Positions 27,894 to 36,446 are shown, counted from the first letter of the stretch. The stretch: 58,008 bases of DNA from Streptomyces sp. PKU-EA00015 (GCF_013387495.1 NZ_JABZEE010000023.1:1-58008); one strand, 5' to 3'. The notes: generated from the letters alone by a model not told the origin. Translations and numbers: made by a program.

Positions 27894-28901
27894 CTACGCC
27901 CCCGGCCGCCCCGCCAGCAGCGCCGCCTCCAGCTCGGGCGGCAGGCCCACCCGCGGCCGGTCCGGCCGCAGCGGCGCCGGCCCGCCGAGCGACAGCAGCC
28001 ACGACCACGTGTCGCGCACCGTCTCCCGCACCGGCCGGCACCGCAGTCCGGCCGCCAGCGCCCGGGACACCCCGGCCCCGTGCAACGCCCCGTGCATGTC
28101 CGGGCGTTCGGCCGCCGGGACCCAGACGGGGAGCTGGGACCACGGCTCGGCGCCCGCCGACAGCACCACGTCCGCGGGCGTCCACCGCAGCCGTGCCGAC
28201 GACCCGGTCGCCGCCGCACACTCCTCCAGCAGCTCGCCCATCGTCGTGTGGCCCGGCTCGCTCACCAGGTTGTACGGGCCCTCCAGGCCCGCCTCCGCCG
28301 CGTCCAGCGTCCACTCGGCCAGGTCGCGGACATCGATGTACTGCAGCGGTGTGTCCCGCGGTCCCGGCGCGACGACGTCACCGCCGCGCGCGATCCGCTC
28401 CAGCCACCACGGCAGACGGCCCACGTTCTCCCACGGACCGAGGATCAGGCCCGAGCGCACCAGCAGCGAGCGGGAGGCGCCGAAGGCGTCGAGGACGGCC
28501 AGTTCACCGCCCCGCTTGGCCTGTGCGTACGGCACGTCGCCCGCGTCCGGCGAACCGTCGACCAGCGGCGCGCTCTCGTCGTACCCGGCCGCCGGCGGCC
28601 ACGCGTACACCGAGCAGCTCGACACGTAGACAAAGCGACCCACCCGGCCCGCCAGCAGCCGGGCCGTGTCCCACACGGCCGACGGCGCGGCCGACCAGGT
28701 GTCGACCACCGCGTCCCACTCGCCGTCGTGCAGCGCGGCGAGGCCGCCGGGGGCCAGCCGGTCGCCGATCAGGTCGGACACCCCGTCCGGCGCCGGGTGC
28801 CTCCCGCGGTGGAACACCGTGACCTGCCATCCGCGTGCGAGCGCCCCTTCCACGACCGCGCGCCCCACGAATTCCGTCCCGCCCAGCACCAGAAGTCTCA
28901 T
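27894..28901 (-). CDS. NAD-dependent epimerase/reductase-like SDR
   Basis: 335 residues of extended SDR type. Rossmann motif GGTEFVG is at 7-13, followed by FVYVSSCSVYAWP and a PYAQAKRGGE segment that supplies the Tyr-x-x-x-Lys pair. Members near this sequence are annotated as nucleoside-sugar epimerases or reductases; the substrate is unknown. The start is the ATG at 28901 or a GTG two codons upstream. Divergent from the membrane gene. Confidence 0.87.
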   Translation of the reverse strand: MRLLVLGGTEFVGRAVVEGALARGWQVTVFHRGRHPAPDGVSDLIGDRLAPGGLAALHDGEWDAVVDTWSAAPSAVWDTARLLAGRVGRFVYVSSCSVYAWPPAAGYDESAPLVDGSPDAGDVPYAQAKRGGELAVLDAFGASRSLLVRSGLILGPWENVGRLPWWLERIARGGDVVAPGPRDTPLQYIDVRDLAEWTLDAAEAGLEGPYNLVSEPGHTTMGELLEECAAATGSSARLRWTPADVVLSAGAEPWSQLPVWVPAAERPDMHGALHGAGVSRALAAGLRCRPVRETVRDTWSWLLSLGGPAPLRPDRPRVGLPPELEAALLAGRPGA

Positions 28902-29029
28902 GGTCACGACTGTGCCCGGCGCCGGTCGCCGTCCTCAGCGATTCCGCTGCCAGGAGAACCCGGCGGGAAGGGTCTGTACCGGCGGTCACTCTCCCGGTCC
29001 GGGCGCGGGGATGGCAGCATGTGCCGACG

Positions 29030-29644
29030 ATGACGGATGCCCGGTCGCCGATGCGCGCCTTGCGGGCCGCGCTTTTCGCGGCGGTGGCCGTCACGTTGGC
29101 AGCGATAGGGCATTCGTCCCTGTCTGCGCACGACATCCCCGCTTCAGGACTGCTCGCCGCGCTCGGCGTGACCGCCGCCGCCGGCTGGTTCGCGGCCGGC
29201 CGCCGCCGGAGCGCGCGCTCGATCGGGGCCGGACTGCTCGCCGTGCAGGGCGGACTGCACCTGCTGTTCTCCGGCGAGGCACCCACGGCACCCCACCACC
29301 ACGGGCAGCACGAGCACTACGACACCGCGCAGACCGCCGCCGAGAGCCTCGGCACCGGCATGCTCGCCGTCCACCTCCTCGCCGCCGCCTGCTGCGCCCT
29401 GTGGCTGGCCCACGGTGAGGCGGCGTTCTTCCGGCTCGCGCACGCCGCACTGTCCTTCGCGTTCACACCGCTGCGACTGCTGCTGGGCGCCGTACGGCTG
29501 CCCGAGCCGGACGCCGCGCCCAAGCCCGCCGACGACGCGGCCGACGAGAGCCGCCACGGCGTCGTCCTCGCGCACACCGTGGTCCGCCGCGGCCCGCCCG
29601 CGTACCCCGTTCCCCGTGCCACGGCCCCTGGAGCCGCTGTCTGA
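29030..29644 (+). CDS. Four-helix membrane protein with His cluster
   Basis: 204 residues, about four membrane helices (8-30, 38-56, 63-82, 107-127) plus a possible fifth near 138-155. The loop after the third helix carries HHHGQHEH at 89-96, a likely metal site. The ATG at 29030 begins MTDARSPMRAL. It is followed 44 nt later by a PepSY protein that also has a His-rich loop, so the two probably work together, perhaps in copper or iron handling. Confidence 0.8.
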   Translation: MTDARSPMRALRAALFAAVAVTLAAIGHSSLSAHDIPASGLLAALGVTAAAGWFAAGRRRSARSIGAGLLAVQGGLHLLFSGEAPTAPHHHGQHEHYDTAQTAAESLGTGMLAVHLLAAACCALWLAHGEAAFFRLAHAALSFAFTPLRLLLGAVRLPEPDAAPKPADDAADESRHGVVLAHTVVRRGPPAYPVPRATAPGAAV

Positions 29645-29688
29645 CCTGGGGCCGATTCCCCATGTCACACCGACCCCTTGGGACCCTC

Positions 29689-31107
29689 ATGTCCATCGAC
29701 GCCCCCAGCAAGGGCACCACATCATCCGGCGCGAGCACCGCTCCCGAAGCGCGCGGCGCGCTGCGCCCCCTCCTGCTCCGTCTCCACTTCTACGCCGGGC
29801 TGCTGACAGCCCCGCTCCTCCTCGTCGCCGCGGTGAGCGGCCTGCTGTACTCGCTGTCCTTCCAGGCGGAGAAGGTCGTCTACCGCCACGAACTGCGCGT
29901 CCCCGTCGGCGAGCGTTCCGTCCCGCTCTCGGCCCAGGTCGACGCCGCCCGCGCCGCCCACCCCGAGGGCACGGTGACCGCGGTGTGGCCCTCGTACGAG
30001 GACGGCGCGACCACCCGTGTCCTGATGTCCTCCCCCGACGTGGCGGAGGGCAAGTCCCTCGCCGTCTTCGTCGACCCCTACACCGCGGACGTACGCGGTG
30101 AACTCCCCTCGTACGGCAGTTCCGGCGCGCTCCCGCTGCGGGCCTGGCTCTCCGAGTTCCACGCCGATCTGCACCTGGGCGAACTCGGCCGGCACTACAG
30201 CGAGCTGGCCGCCAGCTGGCTGTGGGTCGTCGCGCTGGGCGGGCTGGTGCTGTGGTTCGGACGCCGACGCCGTACCAAGCGCGATCTGGTCCTGCCCGAA
30301 CGCGGCGCGAAGGGCCGCCGCAGGACCCTGTCCCGGCACGGCTCCCTCGGCCTGTGGGCCGTCACCGGGCTCGTCATGCTGTCGGCCACGGGGCTGACCT
30401 GGTCCCGCTACGCGGGCGAGAACATCGACGCGGTGCAGGCCCGGCTCGGCGGGTCCACCCCCGTCGTCACGGCCGCACTCGCACCGGGCGGCGGCAGCGG
30501 CGGAGGCCACGAAGGCCACGAGGGCCACAGCGGCGGAAGCGGTGACGGCCACGAAGGCGCCGACATCGGCATCGACAACGCCGTGGCGGCGGCCCGCGGC
30601 TACGGCATCGACGGCAGGATCTCCGTGACCCTGCCGGCCGACGGCGACGGATACGTCGTCAAGGAGACCGACACCCAGTACCCGGTCCACCTCGACTCGG
30701 TCGCCGTCGACCCGGCGGACGGCCGGATCATCGACGAACTCCGCTTCGCCGACTACCCGTTGCTCGCCAAGCTGACCCGGTTCGGCATCGACGGCCACAT
30801 GGGCGTCCTGTTCGGCCCGGTCAACCAGCTCGCGCTCGCCGCGCTGATGGTCGCCCTGATCCTGCTGATCGTGTGGGGCTACCGCATGTGGTGGCAGCGC
30901 AGGCCCACGAAGGAACGCCCCCTGTCGGTGGGCCGCCCGATGCCGCGCGGCGCCTGGCGCAAGGCGCCGCTCACGGCGCTGCTGCCGATGGCCGCCGCGA
31001 CGGCGCTGGTCGGCTGGTTCGTGCCGATGCTCGGCATCAGCCTGCTGGTGTTCCTCGCGGTGGACGTCGCGCTCGGCGCGGTGGCGAAGGTCCGGTCCCG
31101 GGCCTGA
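29689..31107 (+). CDS. PepSY-domain membrane protein with His-rich loop
   Basis: 472 residues from the ATG at 29689; an in-frame ATG at 29662 is also possible. There are four membrane helices (first about 36-56) and two large outside loops with PepSY-like folds. This is the PepSY-associated family linked to ferric-siderophore reduction and metal uptake. The second loop holds GGHEGHEGHSGGSGDGHEG, a metal-binding tract. Co-transcribed with the His-cluster membrane gene. Confidence 0.88.
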   Translation: MSIDAPSKGTTSSGASTAPEARGALRPLLLRLHFYAGLLTAPLLLVAAVSGLLYSLSFQAEKVVYRHELRVPVGERSVPLSAQVDAARAAHPEGTVTAVWPSYEDGATTRVLMSSPDVAEGKSLAVFVDPYTADVRGELPSYGSSGALPLRAWLSEFHADLHLGELGRHYSELAASWLWVVALGGLVLWFGRRRRTKRDLVLPERGAKGRRRTLSRHGSLGLWAVTGLVMLSATGLTWSRYAGENIDAVQARLGGSTPVVTAALAPGGGSGGGHEGHEGHSGGSGDGHEGADIGIDNAVAAARGYGIDGRISVTLPADGDGYVVKETDTQYPVHLDSVAVDPADGRIIDELRFADYPLLAKLTRFGIDGHMGVLFGPVNQLALAALMVALILLIVWGYRMWWQRRPTKERPLSVGRPMPRGAWRKAPLTALLPMAAATALVGWFVPMLGISLLVFLAVDVALGAVAKVRSRA

Positions 31108-31120
31108 CCGGGACCGGACC
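31089..31120. terminator. Hairpin over the PepSY stop codon
   Basis: A perfect 13-bp stem GGTCCGGTCCCGG/CCGGGACCGGACC whose 6-nt loop contains the TGA of the PepSY gene. It lies only 6 nt from the end of the convergent winged-helix gene and can serve both. Confidence 0.8.
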
Positions 31121-31126
31121 CTCGCC

Positions 31127-31711
31127 TCACGGCGCGTACTTGTAGCCGACCCGCCGCACGGTCTGGATCGTGCGGCGGTGGTCGGCTCCGAGCTTGCGTC
31201 GCAGCCGGGCGACATGGACGTCCACCGTGCGGCCGTCGCCGACGTGCCCGTAGCCCCACACGGTGGTCACCAGCTGGTCGCGCGTGTGCACCCGGTGCGG
31301 ATGTGCCACCAGATGGGCCAGCAGCTCGAACTCCAGGTACGTGAGGTCGAGTTCCCGACCGTCCACGCTGGCGGTGCGCCGGACCGCGTCGATCGCCACC
31401 GGGCCCCCGACGGCCGGCCGCTCCGGCGCGGCGGCCGCCAGGGGTGGCTGCTCGTCGGCCGGTACGAGGACGAGGTAGCCGACCATCGGGGGCCGGCCGG
31501 GCAGCGTGGGCAGGGTGTGCGGAGGGGCGGGCAGCCACGTGGCGCCCGGCGGCAGGAGGTCGGCGACGTCCACGACCTCGTCCCGGTCGACGGCACGCAG
31601 CCGGTGGCGGCCCGAAGGAGCTGCCCGGTCGGTCGTGACGCGGCCCTGGGGGACGGGGGAGGAAACGGCGGAAGCGACGGAAACGGTCGAGAAGGAACGG
31701 CTGTTCGCCAT
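31127..31711 (-). CDS. Orphan winged-helix regulator (OmpR/PhoB DNA-binding domain, no receiver)
   Basis: 194 residues. The C-terminal half (about 100-194) is a complete OmpR-type winged helix: DLTYLEFELLAHLVAHP, TRDQLVTTVWGYGH, RTVDVHVARLRRKLG, RRVGYKYAP. The N-terminal half is Pro/Ala-rich and has no phospho-acceptor receiver fold, so it is not a normal response regulator. GlnR, a known orphan regulator, also lacks canonical phosphorylation but keeps a receiver; this protein does not. Target unknown. Converges on the PepSY gene. Confidence 0.88.
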   Translation of the reverse strand: MANSRSFSTVSVASAVSSPVPQGRVTTDRAAPSGRHRLRAVDRDEVVDVADLLPPGATWLPAPPHTLPTLPGRPPMVGYLVLVPADEQPPLAAAAPERPAVGGPVAIDAVRRTASVDGRELDLTYLEFELLAHLVAHPHRVHTRDQLVTTVWGYGHVGDGRTVDVHVARLRRKLGADHRRTIQTVRRVGYKYAP

Positions 31712-31823
31712 GGGAGGTCAGCTCTTTCGCGCGGAGGAAGTCGTCGATGCGTCGTCAAGGACGGACGTACGTCGTGCGCGCTGGCCGAAGGCCGGGAAGA
31801 ACGGCTTTAGAGGGCCCGCGCGT

Positions 31824-31925
31824 TCACCGCGGGCAACACACCCGGTCGAAGTCGTGGTGCTGCCGGGAAGGCCAGAACGGCTTGAGGTCGCTGCGACCCG
31901 TCGCGTCGTTCCGGTAGTCGGCCAT
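31824..31925 (-). CDS. Possible 33-residue protein or leader peptide
   Basis: The reading frame MADYRNDATGRSDLKPFW ending DFDRVCCPR has nearly all codons ending in G or C and a balanced amino-acid mix, unlike the other frames here. It ends 112 nt before the winged-helix gene on the same strand. Its stop codon lies in the loop of a 7-bp hairpin (GCCCGCG/CGCGGGC, 31814-31834). The ribosome site (AATAGGCAC) is weak. It could be a leader ORF. Otherwise the 454-bp gap 31712-32165 holds only the glnII terminator. Confidence 0.35.
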   Translation of the reverse strand: MADYRNDATGRSDLKPFWPSRQHHDFDRVCCPR

Positions 31926-32115
31926 GTGCCTATTGAAGCAGACCCGCGACGACCGCAGCAGGCCTCGTCCACCCGTCGGTACGTGATCTTTCCTACGTGC
32001 GCGGTGTTTCGGCCCCACGGACCGCAACCGGCGACCCCGTACCCACCCGGACCGCACGGCGGCGCGCGGAGTCGGCGCTCCTGGAGGCATGCGCGCCATG
32101 CGCGCGACCGCACGC

Positions 32116-32148
32116 GAGAGGGGCGCCCGCCTGGTCGGCGGACGCCCC
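32116..32148 (-). terminator. glnII terminator
   Basis: Outer stem GAGGGGCG/CGCCCCTC with an inner CCGCC/GGCGG pair. It begins 17 nt past the glnII stop. Confidence 0.8.
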
Positions 32149-32165
32149 TCGGGTCACGCGGGTGC

Positions 32166-33200
32166 TCAGACCTGGCCGGCCTTCTCCAGGGCCGAGCAGC
32201 AGGTGTCCACCAGCAGGCGGGTCACCACGTACGGGTCGACGTTGGCGTTGGGACGGCGGTCCTCGATGTAGCCCTTGCCGTCCTTCTCGACCTGCCACGG
32301 GATGCGGACCGAGGCACCGCGGTCGGAGACGCCGTAGCTGTACTCGTTCCACGGGGCGGTCTCGTGCAGACCGGTCAGGCGGTCGTCGATGCCGGCGCCG
32401 TAGTTCTTGACGTGGTCCATCGGCTTGGAGCCCTCGCCGAGGGACTCGCACGCGGTGATGATCGCGTCGTAGCCCTCGCGCATCGCCTTGGTGGAGAAGT
32501 TGGTGTGCGCGCCCGCGCCGTTCCAGTCGCCCTTGACCGGCTTGGGGTCGAGGGTGGCGGCGACGTTGAAGTCCTCGGCGGTGCGGTAGAGCAGCCAGCG
32601 GGCCACCCACAGCTGGTCGGAGACCTCCAGCGGCGCCAGCGGGCCGACCTGGAACTCCCACTGGCCGGGCATGACCTCGGCGTTGATGCCGGAGATGCCG
32701 AGGCCCGCCGCGAGGCAGTTCTCCAGGTGCGCCTCGACCACGTCACGGCCGAAGATCTCGTCCGAGCCCACGCCGCAGTAGTAGCCGCCCTGCGCGGCGG
32801 GGAAGCCGCCCTCGGGGAAGCCGAGCGGACGGGAGCCCTTGAAGAAGGTGTACTCCTGCTCGATGCCGAAGATCGGCTCCTGCGCGGTGAACTTCTCCGC
32901 CACCTCGACGAGCGCGGCACGGGTGTTGGACTCGTGCGGCGTCATGTCGATGTTGAGGACCTCGTTCAGCACGAGGATGTTGTCGCCGCCGCGGATCGGG
33001 TCCGGGCAGACGAAGACCGGCTTCAGCACGCGGTCCGACGCGTGGCCCTCGGCCTGGTTGGTGCTGGACCCGTCGAAGCCCCAGATGGGCAGGTCGGCGA
33101 GGGCCGTGGAGGAACCGGCGGCCAGGATCTTCGTCTTCGAGCGAAGCTTGGCGGTCGGCTCGGTGCCGTCGATCCAGATGTACTCAGCCTTGATGCTCAC
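32166..33200 (-). CDS. glnII: Type II (eukaryotic-like) glutamine synthetase GlnII
   Basis: Makes glutamine from glutamate, ammonia and ATP. It has 344 residues, the usual length of the heat-labile GSII form. Motifs include SIKAEYIWIDGTEPTAK, WGFDGSSTNQAEG, FGIEQEYTFF and MPGQWEFQVGP. Type II enzymes are not adenylylated and are controlled by transcription. The GTG start at 33200 has AAAGGA 8 nt upstream; an in-frame ATG three codons earlier would sit on the ribosome site. A five-part GlnR-like array lies 43-91 nt upstream of the start, fitting induction by nitrogen limitation. Confidence 0.96.
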   Translation of the reverse strand: MSIKAEYIWIDGTEPTAKLRSKTKILAAGSSTALADLPIWGFDGSSTNQAEGHASDRVLKPVFVCPDPIRGGDNILVLNEVLNIDMTPHESNTRAALVEVAEKFTAQEPIFGIEQEYTFFKGSRPLGFPEGGFPAAQGGYYCGVGSDEIFGRDVVEAHLENCLAAGLGISGINAEVMPGQWEFQVGPLAPLEVSDQLWVARWLLYRTAEDFNVAATLDPKPVKGDWNGAGAHTNFSTKAMREGYDAIITACESLGEGSKPMDHVKNYGAGIDDRLTGLHETAPWNEYSYGVSDRGASVRIPWQVEKDGKGYIEDRRPNANVDPYVVTRLLVDTCCSALEKAGQV

Positions 33201-33242
33201 GGACCTCATCCTTTGCGGGTGCAGCGGTATGCCGCGCAGCTT

Positions 33243-33291
33243 GTCAACGCGCGATTTCCCGGCCGTTGCCCGTTTGTGAACCCCGTGTTAC
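33243..33291 (-). promoter_or_regulatory. GlnR operator array upstream of glnII
   Basis: On the minus strand, five 5-bp boxes are spaced exactly 11 bp apart: GTAAC (33287-33291), TTCAC (33276-33280), GCAAC (33265-33269), GAAAT (33254-33258) and TTGAC (33243-33247). Published GlnR sites follow gTnAc-n6-GaAAc repeated, and the first and fourth boxes match that best. The last box may instead be part of a -35-like TTGAC element. Confidence 0.75.
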
Positions 33292-33354
33292 GCGGAACAT
33301 TTCACCGTTATGCCCGGCGTGTCGCGCGTGCGGGACGGGCCCCCTCATGCCTGT

Positions 33355-33930
33355 TCAGCAGCGACCCGGAGCCCCGCGGTCCCGGATGCGCCCGACCAGC
33401 GCCTCACGGGCCGTACCCAGGGTTTTCGCGGCACCTTCCAGGCGCCGGTCGTGGTCGTGAAGCGCCGGGAGCGGGCGCCCGCGGCCGATCCGCGCCTCCG
33501 GCAGACGGAACGTCCTGAGATATGCGGCACACCCCTCGTGGTCCATGATCACCTCGCCGATGTCTGCTGCTCCGCCACCCCGCGCCGGAACGGGGGGCAG
33601 GAACCGCCACGGCGTGGATCCGTCCATGCGGCAGACGCGCTCGAAGGCGTACGAGGGATCCGGCAGCCGTCCCGCGAACAGCGTGTCGTGCTGCTCGGCC
33701 ACAGCCGCTCCCGCGCCCGCGCGGTGGCCGGCGGCTCCGCGAGTCCGCAGGCCGCGGGCTGTCGCGTGGGCGCGGCCGTGAAGCTCGGGCACGGCGGCGT
33801 CGCCGTGCGCGTCCTGATGCACCGGCTCCCCGTACAGGTCCTCGACCGGCGCCGGGTGCGGGGCGCGGTCGTCGCCGGCCGCCCGCGTCGTATACAGGGC
33901 TCTTTCCCGGCCGGACGCCCCGCCTCTCAT
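33355..33930 (-). CDS. Hypothetical protein
   Basis: 191 residues from the ATG at 33930; longer in-frame starts upstream are Ser/Ala-rich and unlikely. No family is recognised. The C-terminal half is the most protein-like (DPSYAFERVCRMDGSTPWRFLPPVP, then CAAYLRTFRLPEARI) and is well charged and mixed. The N-terminal half is Ala/His/Arg-rich. It has no signal or membrane segment. It lies between the GlnR array of glnII and a divergent oxidoreductase. Its third codon positions support coding. Confidence 0.6.
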   Translation of the reverse strand: MRGGASGRERALYTTRAAGDDRAPHPAPVEDLYGEPVHQDAHGDAAVPELHGRAHATARGLRTRGAAGHRAGAGAAVAEQHDTLFAGRLPDPSYAFERVCRMDGSTPWRFLPPVPARGGGAADIGEVIMDHEGCAAYLRTFRLPEARIGRGRPLPALHDHDRRLEGAAKTLGTAREALVGRIRDRGAPGRC

Positions 33931-33991
33931 GGGGCGGACGCGCCGCACGGGGGCCGGGTCGCGCAGCCGTCGCGCGGGCACACTGGTCTCC

Positions 33992-34918
33992 ATGACCAAG
34001 CACCTGCGTATCGGACTTCTCGGCGCCGGCCCCTGGGCCGCGATGACCCAGGCCCCCGCGCTCTCCGGCCACCCGGACGTCGTCCTCGGCGGGGTGTGGG
34101 GGCGGCGGTCCGAGGCGGCCGCCGCGCTCGCGGACGCCCACGGCACCACGGCGTTCACCGGTGAGGACGGCATCGACGCGCTGTTCGCCTCCAACGACGC
34201 GATCGCCTTCGCCGTGCCGCCGGACGTGCAGGCGCCGCTCGCGGCCCAGGCGGCAGCCGCCGGCTGTCATCTGCTGCTGGACAAGCCGGTGGCGACGACG
34301 GTCGCCGCCGCCCGGGACGTCGTGAACGCCGTGGAGGAGGCGAAGGTCGCGTCCGTCGTGTTCTTCACGCTGCGCTTCGCCACCGACACCGCGCGGTGGA
34401 TCGCGGATCAGGCGGCGGTCGGCGGCTGGTTCACGGCCCATGCGCAGTGGCTCGGCGCGCTGTTCTCGCCGGGAGCGGAGAGCCCGTTCGCGGCGTCCCC
34501 GTGGCGGCGCGAGAAGGGCGGCCTGTGGGACGCCGGCCCCCACGCGCTCTCCGCGCTGCTCCCGGTGCTGGGGGACGTGGTGGAGCTGACGGCGGCCCGC
34601 GGCCCTTCGGACACGACCCACATGGTGCTCCGGCACGCCTCGGGCGCCTCCAGCACGGTGACGCTCGGGCTCGGCGCGCCGCTCAACGCGGCGGGCGTGA
34701 GCCTGGTGCTGCTGGGGGAGCAGGGCAAGGCCGAACTGCCGGACGGCTGGGGCAGTCCGGTGGACTCGTTCCGCACGGCGGTCAACGAACTGATGGGCGT
34801 GGTACGGACGGGGCGGCCCCACCCGTGCGACGTGCGGTTCGGGCTGCGGATCACGGAGATCCTCGCGGAGGCGAGCGGAAGGCGTCCGGGGCGGGGCGCT
34901 GACACGGCGACGCGCTGA
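33992..34918 (+). CDS. Gfo/Idh/MocA-family oxidoreductase
   Basis: 308 residues. N-terminal Rossmann fold with GLLGAGPWA and a GVWGRRSEAAAALA strand; the conserved EKP motif reads DKPVATT, so Asp replaces Glu. The WRREKGGLWDAGPHALSALL helix carries the HxxD-like catalytic region. Such enzymes act on sugars or inositols with NAD(P). The substrate is unknown. It is divergent from the hypothetical gene with a 61-nt gap. Confidence 0.9.
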   Translation: MTKHLRIGLLGAGPWAAMTQAPALSGHPDVVLGGVWGRRSEAAAALADAHGTTAFTGEDGIDALFASNDAIAFAVPPDVQAPLAAQAAAAGCHLLLDKPVATTVAAARDVVNAVEEAKVASVVFFTLRFATDTARWIADQAAVGGWFTAHAQWLGALFSPGAESPFAASPWRREKGGLWDAGPHALSALLPVLGDVVELTAARGPSDTTHMVLRHASGASSTVTLGLGAPLNAAGVSLVLLGEQGKAELPDGWGSPVDSFRTAVNELMGVVRTGRPHPCDVRFGLRITEILAEASGRRPGRGADTATR

Positions 34919-34930
34919 CGCGCGTGCGTG

Positions 34931-34959
34931 GGCGCGGCCCGGCGGTGCGGGGCCGCGCC
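34931..34959 (+). terminator. Oxidoreductase terminator
   Basis: A 10-bp perfect stem GGCGCGGCCC/GGGCCGCGCC with a 9-nt loop, 12 nt past the stop. A larger inverted repeat lies just beyond it. Confidence 0.75.
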
Positions 34960-34997
34960 TCGCGGGGACGGGTGGTGCCGGGCCGGGTGGGAAAGAC

Positions 34998-35093
34998 GGG
35001 ACGGTGCCGTCCGGTGCGCTCCGAGTGTGCGGCTCGGAGGCGGGCGCTCCGCCGGGGGACAGCGGGGAGGGGGAGCGCGGACGGCACCGTCCC
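34998..35093. repeat. Long imperfect inverted repeat between convergent genes
   Basis: Arms GGGACGGTGCCGTCCG...GCGCTCC (34998-35022) and GGAGCGC...GGACGGCACCGTCCC (35072-35093) match over 22 bp with one bulge, around about 49 nt. It lies between an oxidoreductase and a secreted protein that converge, so it may be a large bidirectional terminator. Confidence 0.5.
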
Positions 35094-35152
35094 GGGGGCC
35101 GGCAGCGGCCGGGCCCGCCGGAGTGGGGGATTGCGGGCCCGGCCGTGCGGCG

Positions 35153-35824
35153 TCAGCCGACGCGCTCGATCCGCGCGTTGCGGATCAGGAACTTGCCGGC
35201 CTCACGCACCTGCTCGAAGGCCGCGTTGTTCAGCAGCGCGCAGCTGCCGGACACCGACGTCACCTCGACGGTCGTGGACTTGTTGTTGTCCAGGTTGGTC
35301 ACCTTCAGCTGGGTGCCGACGGGGAACTGGTTGCTGGAGGCGGCCGGTGCGCCGCCCTCGCCGGAGAGCGTCACGGTCGAGCCGGCGCAGACGACCTCGC
35401 CCGCGGCGCCGCCAGCGTTCCCGCCGCCGGCTTCCTGGCCGCCGTCGTTCGCGGGCGGCGCTTCCTCGGCGGGTGGCGCCTCTTCGGCGGGCGGCGCCTC
35501 GGCCGGGGGTGCCGCCTCGGCCGGGGGCGCCGCCTGGTCGCCGCCGCCCGCCCCGGCGTCGCAGCCCGCCGCCTCCTGCTGGACCCTGATCTGCGCGATC
35601 ACCGCCTCCCGGTTGGCGATGCGCGCCGCCGACTGTGCGTCCGGATTGGCTCGTTGACCGGCGATGAAGGTCTCGTTGTTGTTGATCGCCTGGGCGAGGC
35701 CGTCGCAGGCGACGGACGCCTGGCTTGTGCCGGTCATGACAATCGCGGTGCCGCCGACCAGCGCCGCGGCGCCGGCCAGGAGGGCGATCTTCTTCTTGCC
35801 GCTGAGGGTCTTCTTGCGTGACAC
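35153..35824 (-). CDS. Secreted protein with RlpA-like double-psi barrel
   Basis: 223 residues from a GTG at 35824 with AGGAG 8 nt before it. A signal peptide (about 8-37) is followed by a helical segment rich in Gln, Asn and Ala, a Pro/Ala/Glu repeat (APPAEEAPPAEEAPP, about 98-125), then a C-terminal barrel: VGTQLKVTNLDNNKSTTVEV and SGSCALLNNAAFEQV. That barrel matches RlpA/expansin-type double-psi folds but lacks a catalytic Asp I can identify. It is probably a cell-wall-associated protein. The promoter region is upstream at 35825-35880. Confidence 0.8.
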   Translation of the reverse strand: MSRKKTLSGKKKIALLAGAAALVGGTAIVMTGTSQASVACDGLAQAINNNETFIAGQRANPDAQSAARIANREAVIAQIRVQQEAAGCDAGAGGGDQAAPPAEAAPPAEAPPAEEAPPAEEAPPANDGGQEAGGGNAGGAAGEVVCAGSTVTLSGEGGAPAASSNQFPVGTQLKVTNLDNNKSTTVEVTSVSGSCALLNNAAFEQVREAGKFLIRNARIERVG

Positions 35825-35972
35825 GAAAGGGCTCCTGTCCCCGGCCGCGGGGGCGGCCGGTTGGTTTCCTTGTGCCCTTACGTACGAGTAGCCGTCGGCC
35901 TCTGCTCACCGGTCACGGCCGCCTCTTCCTTAACTTTCTTTAAGGAAGCCGCAGTTGGCGCTTCGCCGCCGC

Positions 35973-36446
35973 TCACCCCGGCGGCAGCGCGCGGCACAGC
36001 GCGTCCAGTGCTTCCTCGTACACGTGCTCCGGCGGCGTCGCGTACCCCACCACCAGGCCGTCGCGCCCGGCCCCCGTGTCGTGCGGATGCCGGTAGTCGG
36101 CCAGCCCCTCGACCGCGAGCCCCTGCCACGCGGCTGCCTCGACCACGGTCCGCTCGCTCCCCCGGGGCAGGTCCAGCACGGCGTGCAGGCCGGCCGAGAT
36201 GCCCGACACCCGCACGTGCGGCGCGCGCTCGGCCAGCACCGCCACCAGCCGGTCGCGCCGGCTCCGGTGCCGCTGCCGCATCCGGCGCACATGCCGGTCG
36301 TACGCCCCCGAGGCGACGAGGTCCGCGAGCGTGAGCTGCTCGGCGGCGCTCGCGTACGGCTCGCGCTCGCCCTTGGCGGCCACGACGTCGTCGACCAGCG
36401 CCTCCGGCAGCGCCATCCAGCCGATCCGCAGCGCCGGCGACAGGCT
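35973..36446 (-). pseudogene. Truncated MocR/PdxR-type GntR-aminotransferase gene
   Basis: Only the last 158 codons of a MocR-family fusion regulator remain. The frame opens at SLSPALRIGWMALPEALVDD, which in intact genes follows a 'SK' containing the PLP-binding Lys, and runs on normally to DGLVVGYATPPEHVYEEALDALCRALPPG. The DNA upstream is a perfect array of six CCACCG units (36447-36482), then unrelated sequence and an ArsC-like gene. The GntR domain, most of the aminotransferase fold and the catalytic Lys are gone. Confidence 0.8.
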
